A DNA stretch of 42,859 nt from Halothiobacillaceae bacterium. GTDB taxonomy: Bacteria; Pseudomonadota; Gammaproteobacteria; Halothiobacillales; Halothiobacillaceae. The stretch's first letter is position 1; every line of letters starts with the position of its first letter. Location: NCBI GenBank assembly GCA_028696185.1, contig JAQVHL010000019.1, positions 1 to 42,859 of the forward strand. Reading direction: 5' to 3'. The translations under genes and the position numbers were made by a program. Below the pieces are notes generated by a model. That model saw only the letters and a list, made by a program, of their open reading frames with translations. It was not told where the DNA came from and ran no database searches. Below are positions 22,915 through 31,597 of this stretch, piece after piece.

Positions 22915-23382
22915 ATGCTTCACGTTGTTCTGCTCGAACCGGAAATCCCCCCTAACACCGGCAACATTATTCGCCTGTGCGCGAACACCGGCGCTCGCCT
23001 GCATCTGGTTGGCCCGCTGGGTTTTACCATGGAAGATCGCCTGCTACGCCGTGCCGGGCTCGATTATCACGAGTTCGCGCGCGTGGAGCGGCATGCCGAT
23101 CTAGACGCCTTCCAGCGAGAGGTCGCCCCCTCTCGCCTGTTCGCGCTCACCACACGCGGGAGGGTGCGCCACACCGAGATCCGCTGGCAGGCCGATGACG
23201 CCTTGCTGTTCGGTCCCGAATCGCGCGGCTTGCCGCAAAGCCTGCTCGATACGCTGCCCGATACGCAGCGCCTGCGCATCCCCATGCGCCCCGACTGTCG
23301 CAGCCTCAACCTCTCCAATGCCGTAGCCGTGGTGGTCTACGAAGCCTGGCGGCAGCTCGATTTTTGCAACGCCGCGCCATGA
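22915..23382 (+). CDS. trmL: TrmL tRNA wobble-nucleotide 2'-O-methyltransferase
   Basis: The 155-residue SPOUT methyltransferase (E. coli 157) has the N-terminal [20 protein letters not shown] motif, and the C-terminal knot motifs [11 protein letters not shown] and [23 protein letters not shown]. TrmL methylates the 2'-hydroxyl of the wobble base of tRNA-Leu. AGGAAACACCT precedes the ATG. The last four bases overlap the start of trmO (ATGA). Confidence 0.96.
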   Translation: MLHVVLLEPEIPPNTGNIIRLCANTGARLHLVGPLGFTMEDRLLRRAGLDYHEFARVERHADLDAFQREVAPSRLFALTTRGRVRHTEIRWQADDALLFGPESRGLPQSLLDTLPDTQRLRIPMRPDCRSLNLSNAVAVVVYEAWRQLDFCNAAP

Positions 23383-24113
23383 ACGAGAGCTGGAACTTCA
23401 CACCCATCGGCCACATCCGCTCCCCTTTCCGGGAAAAATTCGGCATCCCGCGCCAGAGCGGGCTGGTGCGTACCGCCACGGCTGAACTGGTGCTGCGCCC
23501 ACCCCATGATCGCCCGGAAAGCCTGCGCGGCCTGGAAGCGTTTTCCCACCTCTGGCTGCTTTTCGTGTTTCATGCCGCGCGGGGCGGAGCGCGACGCACC
23601 GTACGTCCGCCGCGCCTGGGCGGTAACACCCGTCTGGGCGTCTTCGCCACACGCTCGCCGTTCCGGCCCAATCCCATCGGCCTGTCGGTGGTGGAACTGG
23701 CGGGCATAGAGCATCACGCAGGGCGGACCGTGCTGCGCCTGCGCGGCATCGACCTGCTCGACGGTACTCCGATTCTGGACATCAAGCCCTATGTCCCTTA
23801 TGCCGACAGCCTGCCGCAGGCCCGCGGCGGCTTCGCCGACAGCCCGCCCGATGCGCGGCTTCAGGTGGTGTTTGACGAGACGGTGGAACAGCGTCTGCGC
23901 GATGAAGGGGAGGAGGGCGCCCGCCTGCGCGCACTGATCGAGGATGTCATCGCCCTCGACCCCCGCCCCGCCTACCGGCAGGACGAAACACCGGGACGCG
24001 AATATGCCATGCGCCTGGGCGATCACGATGTGCGCTGGCGGGTGAACGAGGCGGGCATCGCCCAGGTTATTTCGCGTACGGCGCTTCCGCCGGCGGAGGG
24101 CGAGATTAGCTAA
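23379..24113 (+). CDS. trmO: TrmO (TsaA) tRNA threonylcarbamoyladenosine methyltransferase
   Basis: The 244-residue protein (E. coli 235) starts [26 protein letters not shown], the usual TsaA N-terminus, followed by [22 protein letters not shown] and [16 protein letters not shown]. TrmO N6-methylates t6A37 in tRNA-Thr. Its ATG overlaps the trmL stop, so two anticodon-loop modification enzymes are translationally coupled. Repeat array 2 begins directly after its stop codon. Confidence 0.95.
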   Translation: MNESWNFTPIGHIRSPFREKFGIPRQSGLVRTATAELVLRPPHDRPESLRGLEAFSHLWLLFVFHAARGGARRTVRPPRLGGNTRLGVFATRSPFRPNPIGLSVVELAGIEHHAGRTVLRLRGIDLLDGTPILDIKPYVPYADSLPQARGGFADSPPDARLQVVFDETVEQRLRDEGEEGARLRALIEDVIALDPRPAYRQDETPGREYAMRLGDHDVRWRVNEAGIAQVISRTALPPAEGEIS

Positions 24114-24637
24114 GAGGTTGTTTACAAAAAAGAAGGTTTTGTTGGACGAGCGTGGGTGGCGGGAAGGGCCGTCCCGTGGGGGTGTGTTCTTTGGGTTACT
24201 TTTCTTGCACAAGCAAGAAAAGTGACTCGCCCGCTTGCGTTGGCGCCTGTTTGAAAGGCTTAGCCTCATGGCAGGCGAAAAAAGGGTTCAGCGCTTCTTC
24301 ATAGGGGCTTCAACTTGCTGTTAAAAGCAAGTGGACAGGCTTGCGCGCTGTTTCGCCCGCCTCAAGCGGCGCACTTCGAACGGCCCGCATTGCGCGCGGG
24401 CGAGTACCTTTCTTTGCTTGCCCAAAGAAAGGTACCAAAGAAAGGGCACCCCCAGGGAGGCGCCCTTCGGGCAAGCCATGGCCGGGGCCGCTCCGACCGG
24501 GCCGTCCCAACGCGACGTCCTGTCGCGCTGGGACTGAAAGGGCCCTCCATGGCCCTTTCACCCGGTCTCCGCAACCCCGTCCATGGCGCCTCCAAGGGGG
24601 ATCTGGGAATCCTTCATCCCGCGCTGAATTGTTGGAC
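24114..24637 (-). repeat. Array 2, unit a
   Basis: Half A is truncated: after the terminal repeat it jumps to the 13-bp hairpin with ACAA loop (24196-24225), so the first hairpin modules are missing. The core follows, then a full half B' with the long hairpin GTACCTTTCTTTG / CAAAGAAAGGTAC (24404-24416, 24423-24435) and the mismatch-bearing hairpin with GTCCT loop (24504-24534). It has no 64-bp insert. Confidence 0.85.
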
Positions 24638-24760
24638 GAGCGTGGGTGTAGGGAAAGGCCCCCTTGGGACCGCCATGGACTGGGCCGTTCTCCACAACCC
24701 CGGCCATGGCGCCTCCAGGGGGGATCTGGGAATCCTTCGTCCGGCGCTGAATTGTTGGAC
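24631..24760 (-). repeat. Array 2, miniature unit
   Basis: A 130-bp derivative in which the outer part of half A (through CCGCCATGGACTGG) is joined directly to the outer part of half B' (CTCCACAACCCC onwards). Both hairpin series and the core are deleted. It resembles a deletion derivative formed between the two homologous inverted halves. Confidence 0.8.
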
Positions 24761-25413
24761 GAGCGTGGGCGTAGGAAAGGGCCCCCTTGGGACCGCCATG
24801 GACTTACCTGTGGAAGCCGGGTAAATGGGCCAGGGATGGCCCATTTAGTCCCAGCGCGACAGGACGTCGCGTTGGGACGGCCCGGCTGGAGCAGGTCAGG
24901 CCAGGGCTTGCCCGAAGGGCGGTCCCGTGGGGGTGTGTTCTTTGGGTTACTTTTCTTGCACAAGCAAGAAAAGTGACTCGCCCGCTTGCACTGGCGCCTG
25001 TTTGAAAGGTCAAGCCTCATGGCGGGCGAAAAAGGGCTCCAACGGTTGTTGAAAGCGGCTTTAACCGGCGGCTGAACGACTTGATCTTTCGCAAGTGGAC
25101 AGGCTTGCGCACTGTTTCGCCCGCCTTAAGCTGCGCACTTCGAACGGCTTGAAGCGCACGCGGGCAAGCCCTGGCCGGGGCCGTTCCGACCGGGCCGTCC
25201 CGAATTCGAGCGCCGCACCCGTCAGGGCTTGGGGCATGGATGCCCCAAGGGTGCGAGAACAGGACGCGCGACATCCTGTCGCGCTGGGACTGAAAGGGCC
25301 CTCCATGGCCCTTTCACCCGGTCTCCACAACCCCGTCCATGGCGCCTCCAAGGGGGAGCTGGGAATCCTTCGTCCGGACGCTGTGTCCGTAAACCTTCTT
25401 TTTGTAAACACCC
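24754..25413 (-). repeat. Array 2, unit b
   Basis: A complete A-core-B' unit. Half A has the CCATGG-type hairpin, the mismatch hairpin with AGGAC loop (24848-24878) and the 13-bp ACAA-loop hairpin (24947-24976). Half B' carries the 64-bp insert (25203-25266) between outer stem GTCCCG (25197-25202) and inner stem CGCGAC (25267-25272), and lacks the long KpnI-type hairpin, as in array 1. Confidence 0.85.
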
Positions 25414-25458
25414 TCTCAGACCGGCTCCATGAAGGCAGCCTTTATTCCGTGAAAGATT

Positions 25459-26457
25459 TCACGCCGTTTCGGCGCGCGGCTCCCGCGACAACAGCCCGGT
25501 GACGGCCACTCGGGGAGAAAGCCCCTCAAAAGCCACGCGGTTGACCGCCTCGATGATCGGCATGTCCACTCCCTCACGCTGAGCCAGCCGCCAGCCCTCG
25601 GCTGCAGCCTGCAAGCCTTCGACCGCCTGGCCGATCTGGCGCAGGGCCGCCTCGACCGACAGCCCCTGCGCCAGCGCCAGACCAAAGCGCCGGTTACGCG
25701 ACTGATCGTCGGTGGCGGTCAACACCAGATCGCCCAAGCCGGCCAGTCCCATGAAGGTTTCACGGCGCGCGCCCAGCGCATCACCCAGGCGCATCATTTC
25801 CGCCAGGCCCCGCGTGATGAGCGCAGCGCGAGTATTGGCGCCAAAATGAAAACCGTCAGCCACGCCTGCAGCAATGGCCAGCACGTTCTTGAGGGCGCCG
25901 CCCAGCTCCACGCCGATCACATCGGACGTGGTATAGGCACGGAACGTGGGCCCATGCGCCACGCCCGCCACCTCGTGAGCAAAGCACTCATCCACACAGG
26001 CCACCGTGGCCGCACCGGGCAAGCCCTGCGCAACCTCGCGCGCAAAGGTCGGGCCGGAAAATACGGCGAAGGGATGCGACAGACCCAGTTGTTCGCCCAC
26101 CATTTCGCTGAGCCGCTTACCGGTCCCCCGCTCCAAGCCCTTGCTGGCCGAAACCAACCCCACCCCGGCGGGCAGGCAGGGCTGCAGATCGCACAGAAAG
26201 GCACGCAGGCCCTGACTGGGCACGACAAGCCAGACCTGTTCGGCATCGGCTACCGCCCGCGCCAGATCGGCCTCAGGTTCGACACCCGCGGGCAGGGAAA
26301 TGCCCGGCAGGTAACGGGTGTTTTCCCGGTCACGACGCATCGCGGCAAGCGCTTGTGCATCGCGCCCCCACAAACGCACCGCATGTCCGTGGCTACCCAG
26401 CAAAACAGCGAGGCCGGTTCCCCAGGAACCGGCCCCCAGTATGGCAATGCGCGTCAT
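25459..26457 (-). CDS. gpsA: NAD(P)H-dependent glycerol-3-phosphate dehydrogenase
   Basis: The 332-residue protein has the N-terminal Rossmann motif GAGSWGT (residues 8-14), the substrate-domain segment SGPTFAREVAQGLP, and the catalytic region VELGGALKNVLAIAAGVADG with the conserved lysine. It makes sn-glycerol-3-phosphate for phospholipid synthesis. It is last in the grxC-trxC-secB-gpsA run, 15 bp after secB, an order also seen in E. coli (without trxC). Confidence 0.97.
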   Translation of the reverse strand: MTRIAILGAGSWGTGLAVLLGSHGHAVRLWGRDAQALAAMRRDRENTRYLPGISLPAGVEPEADLARAVADAEQVWLVVPSQGLRAFLCDLQPCLPAGVGLVSASKGLERGTGKRLSEMVGEQLGLSHPFAVFSGPTFAREVAQGLPGAATVACVDECFAHEVAGVAHGPTFRAYTTSDVIGVELGGALKNVLAIAAGVADGFHFGANTRAALITRGLAEMMRLGDALGARRETFMGLAGLGDLVLTATDDQSRNRRFGLALAQGLSVEAALRQIGQAVEGLQAAAEGWRLAQREGVDMPIIEAVNRVAFEGLSPRVAVTGLLSREPRAETA

Positions 26458-26472
26458 AGCCCGGCGAATCGC

Positions 26473-26967
26473 TTACTGAACGCTGCCAGCGCCTTCAGCC
26501 TGCGCCAGCTGCTGCTGTTGCTGCTGGATGAACTGCATGTAAAGCATGTCGAAGTTGATCGGCTGCAACAGCAACTGCGGATAACCGCCCTTGCTGACCA
26601 GATCGGCCACAGTCTCGCGCACGAAGGGGAAGAGGATATTCGGGCAGTAGCTGCCCAGAAGCTGCCCCAGCTCGTTACCTTCGAAGCCGGCGGCGGTGAA
26701 CAGGCCGGCCTGCTTGACCTCCACCAGATAGAGGGTGTCCTCGCCTACGCGGGCGGTCACGGTGATGGTGAGCACGACCTCGAAGAGGTTCTCGCCCACA
26801 CCACGCGCCTCATTGCCGACCTGCACGCCCACGGACGGGGCTTCGGTCAGGCCCAGCGCGGCCATGGGGTTGGGCGACTCGAAGGATACATCGCGCAGAT
26901 ACACCCGCTGGAGGGAAAACTGCTTGGCGAGCCCTTCCTGGGCGGCAACGGCGGGATTGTCGGTCAT
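26473..26967 (-). CDS. secB: SecB protein-export chaperone
   Basis: The 164-residue protein shows the SecB core: FSLQRVYLRDVSFESPNP, EVVLTITVTA, and the conserved CPNILFPFVRETVADLVSKGGYPQLLLQPINF. It is a tetrameric chaperone that holds preproteins for SecA. The C-terminus is a Gln-rich tail (about residues 146-155). It lies between trxC (24 bp gap) and gpsA (15 bp gap). Confidence 0.97.
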   Translation of the reverse strand: MTDNPAVAAQEGLAKQFSLQRVYLRDVSFESPNPMAALGLTEAPSVGVQVGNEARGVGENLFEVVLTITVTARVGEDTLYLVEVKQAGLFTAAGFEGNELGQLLGSYCPNILFPFVRETVADLVSKGGYPQLLLQPINFDMLYMQFIQQQQQQLAQAEGAGSVQ

Positions 26968-26991
26968 GACGGGTTGATCTCTTGCGTTGGG

Positions 26992-27435
26992 TCAAAGGGG
27001 AACGTGTTGCCTGATCCAGGCGACAAGCTGGGGCAGTGGCATGGCACCGGCCTGGCGGGCGATTTCACGTCCGCCGGCAAACAGGGCCAGCGTGGGAATG
27101 CTGCGGATGCCGAAATGCGAGGCCAAAGCCGGATTGGCCTCGGTATCGACCTTGGCGATGCGCACGCGCGGCTCCAGAGCGCGCGAGGCCTCGACAAGAA
27201 TTGGCGCCATCATGCGGCAGGGGCCACACCAGGGCGCCCAGAAGTCTACAAGCACCGGAATGTCATTGCGGGTAACGTGGCGTTCGAAATGCCCCGTATC
27301 CAGATCAACCGGCTGACCGCTGAACAGTGGGGCATGACAGCGACCGCACTGCGCATCCTCGCCCAGCCTATCGGCCGGCAGGCGATTGATGCCATGGCAA
27401 TGCGGGCAGACGATATGCAGGGAAGCGGTGCTCAC
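26992..27435 (-). CDS. trxC: Thioredoxin 2 with N-terminal zinc motif
   Basis: The 147-residue protein has the TrxC layout: an N-terminal zinc ribbon with two CxxC pairs (Cys10/Cys13 and Cys30/Cys33), then a thioredoxin fold with WCGPC (Cys70, Cys73) and the cis-proline segment SIPTLALF. In E. coli trxC is induced by OxyR; an oxyR gene is 8 kb away here. Its start overlaps the grxC stop by four bases. The insertion of trxC into the grxC-secB pair makes a compact thiol-redox block. Confidence 0.94.
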   Translation of the reverse strand: MSTASLHIVCPHCHGINRLPADRLGEDAQCGRCHAPLFSGQPVDLDTGHFERHVTRNDIPVLVDFWAPWCGPCRMMAPILVEASRALEPRVRIAKVDTEANPALASHFGIRSIPTLALFAGGREIARQAGAMPLPQLVAWIRQHVPL

Positions 27436-27713
27436 GCGGGTGTCTCCGGGAACAGCAGCGGGTCCAGCCCGCCCTTGCGGTCAAGTGCGTTCATGTCGTC
27501 GTAACCGCCGACATGCGTATCGCCGATGAAGATCTGCGGCACACTGGTCCGCCCACTGCGCCGCTCCATTTCCTCACGCAGGCCGGCGTTGCCGTCGATC
27601 GAGCGCTCCTCGAAGGACACGCCCTTGCGTTTGAGCAACTGGCGCGCCCACATGCAGTAAGGGCACCAGCGCAGGGTGTAGACCAGCACCTCGGCCTGCG
27701 CGCGGGAGCTCAT
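27432..27713 (-). CDS. grxC: Glutaredoxin 3
   Basis: The 93-residue protein has the dithiol active site CPYC (Cys17, Cys20) and the glutathione-binding TSVPQIFIGDTHVGGYDD. It reduces disulfides with glutathione. Both ends overlap neighbours by ATGA junctions (with the rhodanese gene upstream and trxC downstream), so synthesis is coupled. Confidence 0.95.
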   Translation of the reverse strand: MSSRAQAEVLVYTLRWCPYCMWARQLLKRKGVSFEERSIDGNAGLREEMERRSGRTSVPQIFIGDTHVGGYDDMNALDRKGGLDPLLFPETPA

Positions 27714-28135
27714 TTTTTCTTGACCGGCAGATTGTCGTGCTGCCAGGCCAGGATCCCCCCCGCCAGATTATGCACGATCGTGAACCCCTGCTTCGCCAGC
27801 TGGGCGCAGGCCACACCGGAGCGGTTGCCGCTGCGGCAGTAGATGACCACAGGCTTGTCCTTGTACGCTTCGAACTCGGCAACGCGAGCGGCGAGCTTGC
27901 CCAGGGGAACATGCGTGGCATTACGGATATGCCCCTGACGGAACTCATCCGGTTCGCGCACATCGAGCAACAAGGTGTCATCCTTGCCGATCAGGCGCGC
28001 GGCTTCGGCCGGGGAAATCTCGGTGTAGCGACGCAGCTTGCGCGAGACTTCGCCCGCCGCCATCAGACCGATGATGCCGAACAGGGCGAGGGTGAGCAGC
28101 CAGTGCCGCTGCAGGAAATCGGGCAGTTGCTCCAT
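27710..28135 (-). CDS. Membrane-anchored rhodanese-like sulfurtransferase (YibN type)
   Basis: The 141-residue protein has one N-terminal membrane helix (residues 11-27) and a single rhodanese domain with catalytic Cys100 in the loop CRSGNRSG. It matches the YibN type found before grxC-secB-gpsA in E. coli. The active-site loop would carry a persulfide. With the DUF2892 gene just upstream (9 bp gap) the pair contains the same two parts as E. coli YgaP, which is a rhodanese fused to a DUF2892-type membrane hairpin. Confidence 0.9.
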   Translation of the reverse strand: MEQLPDFLQRHWLLTLALFGIIGLMAAGEVSRKLRRYTEISPAEAARLIGKDDTLLLDVREPDEFRQGHIRNATHVPLGKLAARVAEFEAYKDKPVVIYCRSGNRSGVACAQLAKQGFTIVHNLAGGILAWQHDNLPVKKK

Positions 28136-28144
28136 GAGGCGTCC

Positions 28145-28339
28145 TTACTGCGCGCGGCGCACGCCCATCTTGGCCAGGATGGAATCGAGCGGGCAGAAGC
28201 GGGTGAACCCGCTCTGGAAGAGATTGAAACCCACGAAAGCCGTCAGAATGAGCCAGTACGGGCTGTGCAGCAAGGTGAGGGCAAGGCTCAGCATGATCAT
28301 GAAGCCCGCAACGATGCGGACGATGCGATCAGTAGTCAT
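28145..28339 (-). CDS. DUF2892 small membrane protein
   Basis: The 64-residue protein (start at 28339) has two membrane helices (IVRIVAGFMIMLSLALTLL and YWLILTAFVGFNLFQSGF) followed by the family motif RFCPLDSILAKMG, with a conserved cysteine. DUF2892 proteins occur next to or fused to rhodaneses in sulfur metabolism loci. An in-frame ATG 13 codons upstream is possible but adds residues atypical of the family. A GGAG lies 13 bases ahead of the chosen start. Confidence 0.85.
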   Translation of the reverse strand: MTTDRIVRIVAGFMIMLSLALTLLHSPYWLILTAFVGFNLFQSGFTRFCPLDSILAKMGVRRAQ

Positions 28340-28389
28340 GGGTCGGGTCGCTCCGGAAGTTTCGATGAAATAATGCAAAAACCTTAGGA

Positions 28390-28716
28390 TCAGCCGTACG
28401 GGCAGAATACTTCCTGCATCATGCTGATCAGGCGCAGGGTGCGCGCGTCGCCGACGCGGTAGTATACCCGGTTGGCGTCCTTGCGCGAGGCAAGGATGCC
28501 CTTGTCGCGCAGGATGGCCAGATGCTGTGAGATATTGCTCTGCGTCGTGCCCACCGTATCGACAATCTCCTGCACGCTGACCTCACGTTCGCCCAGCACG
28601 CAGAGAATCTTCAGGCGCAGGGGGTGGGACATCGCCTTGAGCGAACGCGAAGCGCGCTCGATGTCTTCGGCACGGGTCATCAGGCGCGGGCTGCAGGCCT
28701 CGTTATCCTCGATCAT
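28390..28716 (-). CDS. ArsR-family regulator resembling persulfide sensors SqrR/BigR/YgaV
   Basis: The 108-residue winged-helix protein has the segment LKAMSHPLRLKILCVLGE and recognition helix TTQSNISQHLAILRDKGIL. Cys39 (KILC) and Cys105 (VFCPYG) are 66 residues apart, the same spacing as Cys41/Cys107 of SqrR and Cys42/Cys108 of BigR, which form a tetrasulfide with reactive sulfur species. The metal-site cysteines (ELCVCDL type) of arsenic sensors are absent. It heads the operon with DUF2892, rhodanese, grxC, trxC, secB and gpsA, and probably controls it. Gap to the DUF2892 gene is 50 bp. Cys8 is an additional cysteine. Confidence 0.85.
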   Translation of the reverse strand: MIEDNEACSPRLMTRAEDIERASRSLKAMSHPLRLKILCVLGEREVSVQEIVDTVGTTQSNISQHLAILRDKGILASRKDANRVYYRVGDARTLRLISMMQEVFCPYG

Positions 28717-28825
28717 GATTCGGCTATGTGGCGGTTTGATGAAAATTAGTTTGAAATGATATACGTTTCTTGAAAAACTGTCCCCAATTCTTCATCTGGC
28801 AGGCCGCCGCGCCGCGTTGCGCACG
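28717..28825. promoter_or_regulatory. Divergent promoter region between the ArsR-type gene and envC
   Basis: This spacer holds an unusually AT-rich patch (about 28736-28780) for such a GC-rich region, with the imperfect inverted repeat GAAATGATATACGTTTC (28753-28769) beside it. SqrR/BigR-type regulators bind AT-rich dyads, so this is the likely operator. No precise -10/-35 pair is claimed. Confidence 0.4.
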
Positions 28826-30103
28826 ATGCCCACTTTCCCTTATCGACCTCTGTTCTGTCTGTTGACGCTCCTTTACGGAACGTCCGCCCAGGCTGCGCCC
28901 ACGCCCGACGAACTGCGCCAGCTGGAAAGCACCATCAAGGAGCAGCGGGCCAGCATCGAACGCGCGCGCGAAGCCCACTCCAGCTCGGTCAACACCCTGC
29001 GCGACACCGAACGCCAGCAGGCACGTCTACGCCAGGAACTGCACGCCCTGGAAACGCGGCGCGTTCAGGCTGAAGTCAATCTCGAACTGCTGCTGGCGGA
29101 ACAGACCTCGCTGGATGCCGATCTTGCTGCCGGACAGACCGCGCTCGCTGACCAGTTGCGCATGGCCTACATGCTGGGCGATGACTCCCTGGCCCGCTTG
29201 CTGCTGGATAAAAGCGAACCGGGATCGCTGGAACGACAGATGGATTATCTCGGTCGCCTCGGTCGTGCCCGACAGGAACAGATCGAGCGGCTGCGCGAAA
29301 CCCAGGCGCGGCGCAAGCAACTACTATCGCGCATCGAAAGCGAACGCAGCACGCTGGATCAGGCGGCGCGCGCCGCCCAGGACAAGCAGAAAGCGCTGGA
29401 TGCCGCACGCCAGACCCAGCAGAAACAGGCGGAGGAACTGGAAGGGCATTTGAAGGCCCAACAGACCGAACTGGAGCGCATGGAGCAGAAGCGCCGCGCA
29501 CTGCAGGAGCTGATGAAGCGCCTGGAAGCGCAGCGGCTCGAAGAGCAGCGCCAGGAAGAAAAACGCCTTGAAGAGCAACGCCTGGCGGAAAAACGCCGGG
29601 AAGAAGAAGCCCGCAAAGCCGCCGCCCAAGCGGGCAAGGGCGAAACCCGCCCGCCCGCGAAACCTGACACCCAGGTGGCAGCGGCAGAAGACCCAGCCAA
29701 GGCTGTGCCGCACGTCAACGGGGCCCTGCCGGTCAACGGGCGCATCCTGCGCAGTTTCGGCAGCACCCTGGGCATCGGCAGCCTGCGCTCGGAGGGGATT
29801 TTCTTCGCGACCGAACAGGGCGTGCCGGTCCGCGCCATCAGCGATGGGCGGGTGGTGTTCGCCGACTGGATGAACGGCTTCGGCCACCTCATCATCCTGC
29901 GTCACACGGACGGCTACCTGTCGCTGTACGCTCATGCGGAAAGCCTTTACCGCAAGGAAGGCGACCGGGTGAAGGCCGGCGAGGTGATCGCGGCGGCGGG
30001 ACGCAGCGGCGGCGCGAAGGAAACCGGCCTGTACCTGGAGGTGCGCAAGCGCGGCCAACCCGTGAACCCCACGAGCTGGCCCGCCTTCAAGCGGCAGCGA
30101 TAA
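28826..30103 (+). CDS. envC: EnvC, activator of cell-division amidases
   Basis: The 425-residue protein has a signal peptide (LFCLLTLLYGTSAQA), a long coiled coil (residues about 25-270, rich in Glu/Gln/Arg heptads, with EEQRQEEKRLEEQRL-type runs) and a C-terminal LytM domain. As in E. coli EnvC, the LytM zinc ligands are degenerate (RSEGIFFATEQG instead of the HxxxD motif), so it should activate AmiA/AmiB rather than cut peptidoglycan. The ATG at 28826 is chosen over a TTG nine bases upstream. ctpA follows, as in pseudomonads. Confidence 0.92.
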   Translation: MPTFPYRPLFCLLTLLYGTSAQAAPTPDELRQLESTIKEQRASIERAREAHSSSVNTLRDTERQQARLRQELHALETRRVQAEVNLELLLAEQTSLDADLAAGQTALADQLRMAYMLGDDSLARLLLDKSEPGSLERQMDYLGRLGRARQEQIERLRETQARRKQLLSRIESERSTLDQAARAAQDKQKALDAARQTQQKQAEELEGHLKAQQTELERMEQKRRALQELMKRLEAQRLEEQRQEEKRLEEQRLAEKRREEEARKAAAQAGKGETRPPAKPDTQVAAAEDPAKAVPHVNGALPVNGRILRSFGSTLGIGSLRSEGIFFATEQGVPVRAISDGRVVFADWMNGFGHLIILRHTDGYLSLYAHAESLYRKEGDRVKAGEVIAAAGRSGGAKETGLYLEVRKRGQPVNPTSWPAFKRQR

Positions 30104-30213
30104 GCACCTTCAGCACGCTATCCACCGCCCGGCGCACTGTATAGAATGAAACATCCCGTTCGCACGGCTTCGGCGGCGAATGGACCGCAAACGCTATCTG
30201 ATCGGAGTCTGAC

Positions 30214-31587
30214 ATGAAGAGCCCCCTGCGCAGCGCCGGACTGCTCACCTTGGGCGTGGGCCTCGGCTTCACCCTGGCCTTCGGTTCCGGCGTATTCGCC
30301 AACCGCGATGCTGCCCCTGCGGAGGAGGCCCTGCCCCTGCAGGAGTTGCGCACCTTCTCCGACATCCTCGCCCGTGTGAAGAACGACTACGTCGAGGAAG
30401 TCGAGGACAAGAAGCTGTTCGAGAACGCCATCAAGGGCATGCTCAGCGGCCTTGACCCGCACTCCTCCTACCTGACGCCCGAAGAATTCAAGGAACTGCA
30501 GGTCGGCACCAGCGGCACCTTCGGCGGTCTGGGGATCGAGGTCGGCATGGAAGACGGCTTCGTCAAGGTCATCTCTCCGATCGACGACACACCCGCGCAA
30601 CGTGCCGGCCTGCGCGAAGGCGACCTCATCATCCGCCTGGACGACAAACCCGTACAGGGCATGGCACTCAATGACGCGGTCAAGCTCATGCGTGGCGAGC
30701 CGGGCACGCCCATCAAGCTCACCGTCGTACGCAAGGGGGCCGACAAGCCCTTTGAAGTCACCCTGACCCGCGCCATCATCCGCGTGCAGAGCGTCAAATC
30801 GCGCCTGCTCGAACCCGGCTACGGCTACGTGCGCATTACCCAGTTCCAGTCGCAGACCGGCGAGCAGTTGCAGAAGGCCATCGACAAGCTGCGCGAGGAC
30901 AACAAGGGTGAATTGCGCGGTCTGGTGCTGGACCTGCGCAACAACCCCGGCGGGGTGCTGCAAGCGGCCGTCGGTGTATCCGATGCCTTCCTCGACGACG
31001 GCCTGATCGTCTACACCGACGGCCGTGTGAAGGACGCGGAAATGCGTTACAGCGCACGCCCCGGCGACGCGCTCAACAAGGCCCCGCTCATCGTACTGGT
31101 CAACGGCGGCTCGGCCTCGGCCTCGGAAATCGTCGCCGGCGCCCTGCAGGATCACCGTCGCGCCCTGATCGTCGGCGCCAAAACCTTCGGCAAGGGGTCC
31201 GTCCAGACCATCCAGGAGCTGACCAACGGCGGGGCGGTGAAACTCACCACCGCGCGCTACTTCACCCCCTCCGGCCGCTCCATCCAGGCCGAGGGCATTG
31301 AGCCTGACATCACCGTCGCCCCGCTCAAAGTCGAAGGCAACCGTGCCGACGAGGGTGTCGAGCGGCTGAAGGAAGCCGATCTGTCCGGCCATCTATCCAA
31401 CCCCAATGGCAACGGTCAGAACGGCAACAAGCCCAATACCGGCGACAAGACCGGTGAAGAGAACGCGAGCGCCCCCGCCAAGGACGTGAAGGGCAAGGAT
31501 GAACGCCCGCTCGCCGAAACCGATTACATGCTCTATGAGGGGCTCAACCTGCTCAAGGGCATGTCCATTCTCGGCCAGCGCAAGTAA
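30214..31587 (+). CDS. ctpA: CtpA-type carboxyl-terminal processing protease (S41)
   Basis: The 457-residue protein has an N-terminal signal or anchor (residues 7-29), a PDZ domain (about 98-180, GTFGGLGIEVG through LTVVRKG) and an S41 protease domain. The catalytic pair is Ser302 (in NGGSASASEI) and Lys327 (FGKGSVQ), 25 residues apart as in E. coli Prc. It acts in the periplasm on C-termini. The tail (about 395-440) is a low-complexity Asn/Gly/Lys-rich segment. A possible -10 (TAGAAT, 30142-30147) lies in the 110-bp gap after envC. Confidence 0.95.
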   Translation: MKSPLRSAGLLTLGVGLGFTLAFGSGVFANRDAAPAEEALPLQELRTFSDILARVKNDYVEEVEDKKLFENAIKGMLSGLDPHSSYLTPEEFKELQVGTSGTFGGLGIEVGMEDGFVKVISPIDDTPAQRAGLREGDLIIRLDDKPVQGMALNDAVKLMRGEPGTPIKLTVVRKGADKPFEVTLTRAIIRVQSVKSRLLEPGYGYVRITQFQSQTGEQLQKAIDKLREDNKGELRGLVLDLRNNPGGVLQAAVGVSDAFLDDGLIVYTDGRVKDAEMRYSARPGDALNKAPLIVLVNGGSASASEIVAGALQDHRRALIVGAKTFGKGSVQTIQELTNGGAVKLTTARYFTPSGRSIQAEGIEPDITVAPLKVEGNRADEGVERLKEADLSGHLSNPNGNGQNGNKPNTGDKTGEENASAPAKDVKGKDERPLAETDYMLYEGLNLLKGMSILGQRK

Positions 31588-31597
31588 GGACAAGGGC

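Larger units (their letters stand above)
24114..25413 (-). repeat. Large modular inverted repeat, array 2 (two units plus a miniature)
   Basis: The array spans the convergent gap between trmO (+, stop immediately before) and gpsA (-, stop 45 bp after). The ends are the terminal inverted repeat: GTTTAC with an A-rich spacer and AAGGTTT..GTTGGAC at 24114-24147, and its complement at 25385-25413. Three A-to-B' units run in tandem, separated only by the inner part of the terminal repeat (GAATTGTTGGAC at 24626-24637 and 24749-24760). The overall orientation matches array 1. Open frames inside, up to 236 codons, lack ribosome-binding sites and shift between copies. Confidence 0.9.

Noticed and set aside
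24310-25020. A 236-codon open frame (-) in array 2 and similar frames of 60-190 codons in all three arrays
   Set aside because: They fall wholly within the non-coding repeat, lack ribosome-binding sites, occur in several frames and both strands at once, and break or shift between copies. They are by-products of GC-rich palindromes.
24114-25413. CRISPR array
   Set aside because: Repeats are several hundred base pairs, contain no unique spacers of constant length, and are themselves inverted structures. No cas genes are present.
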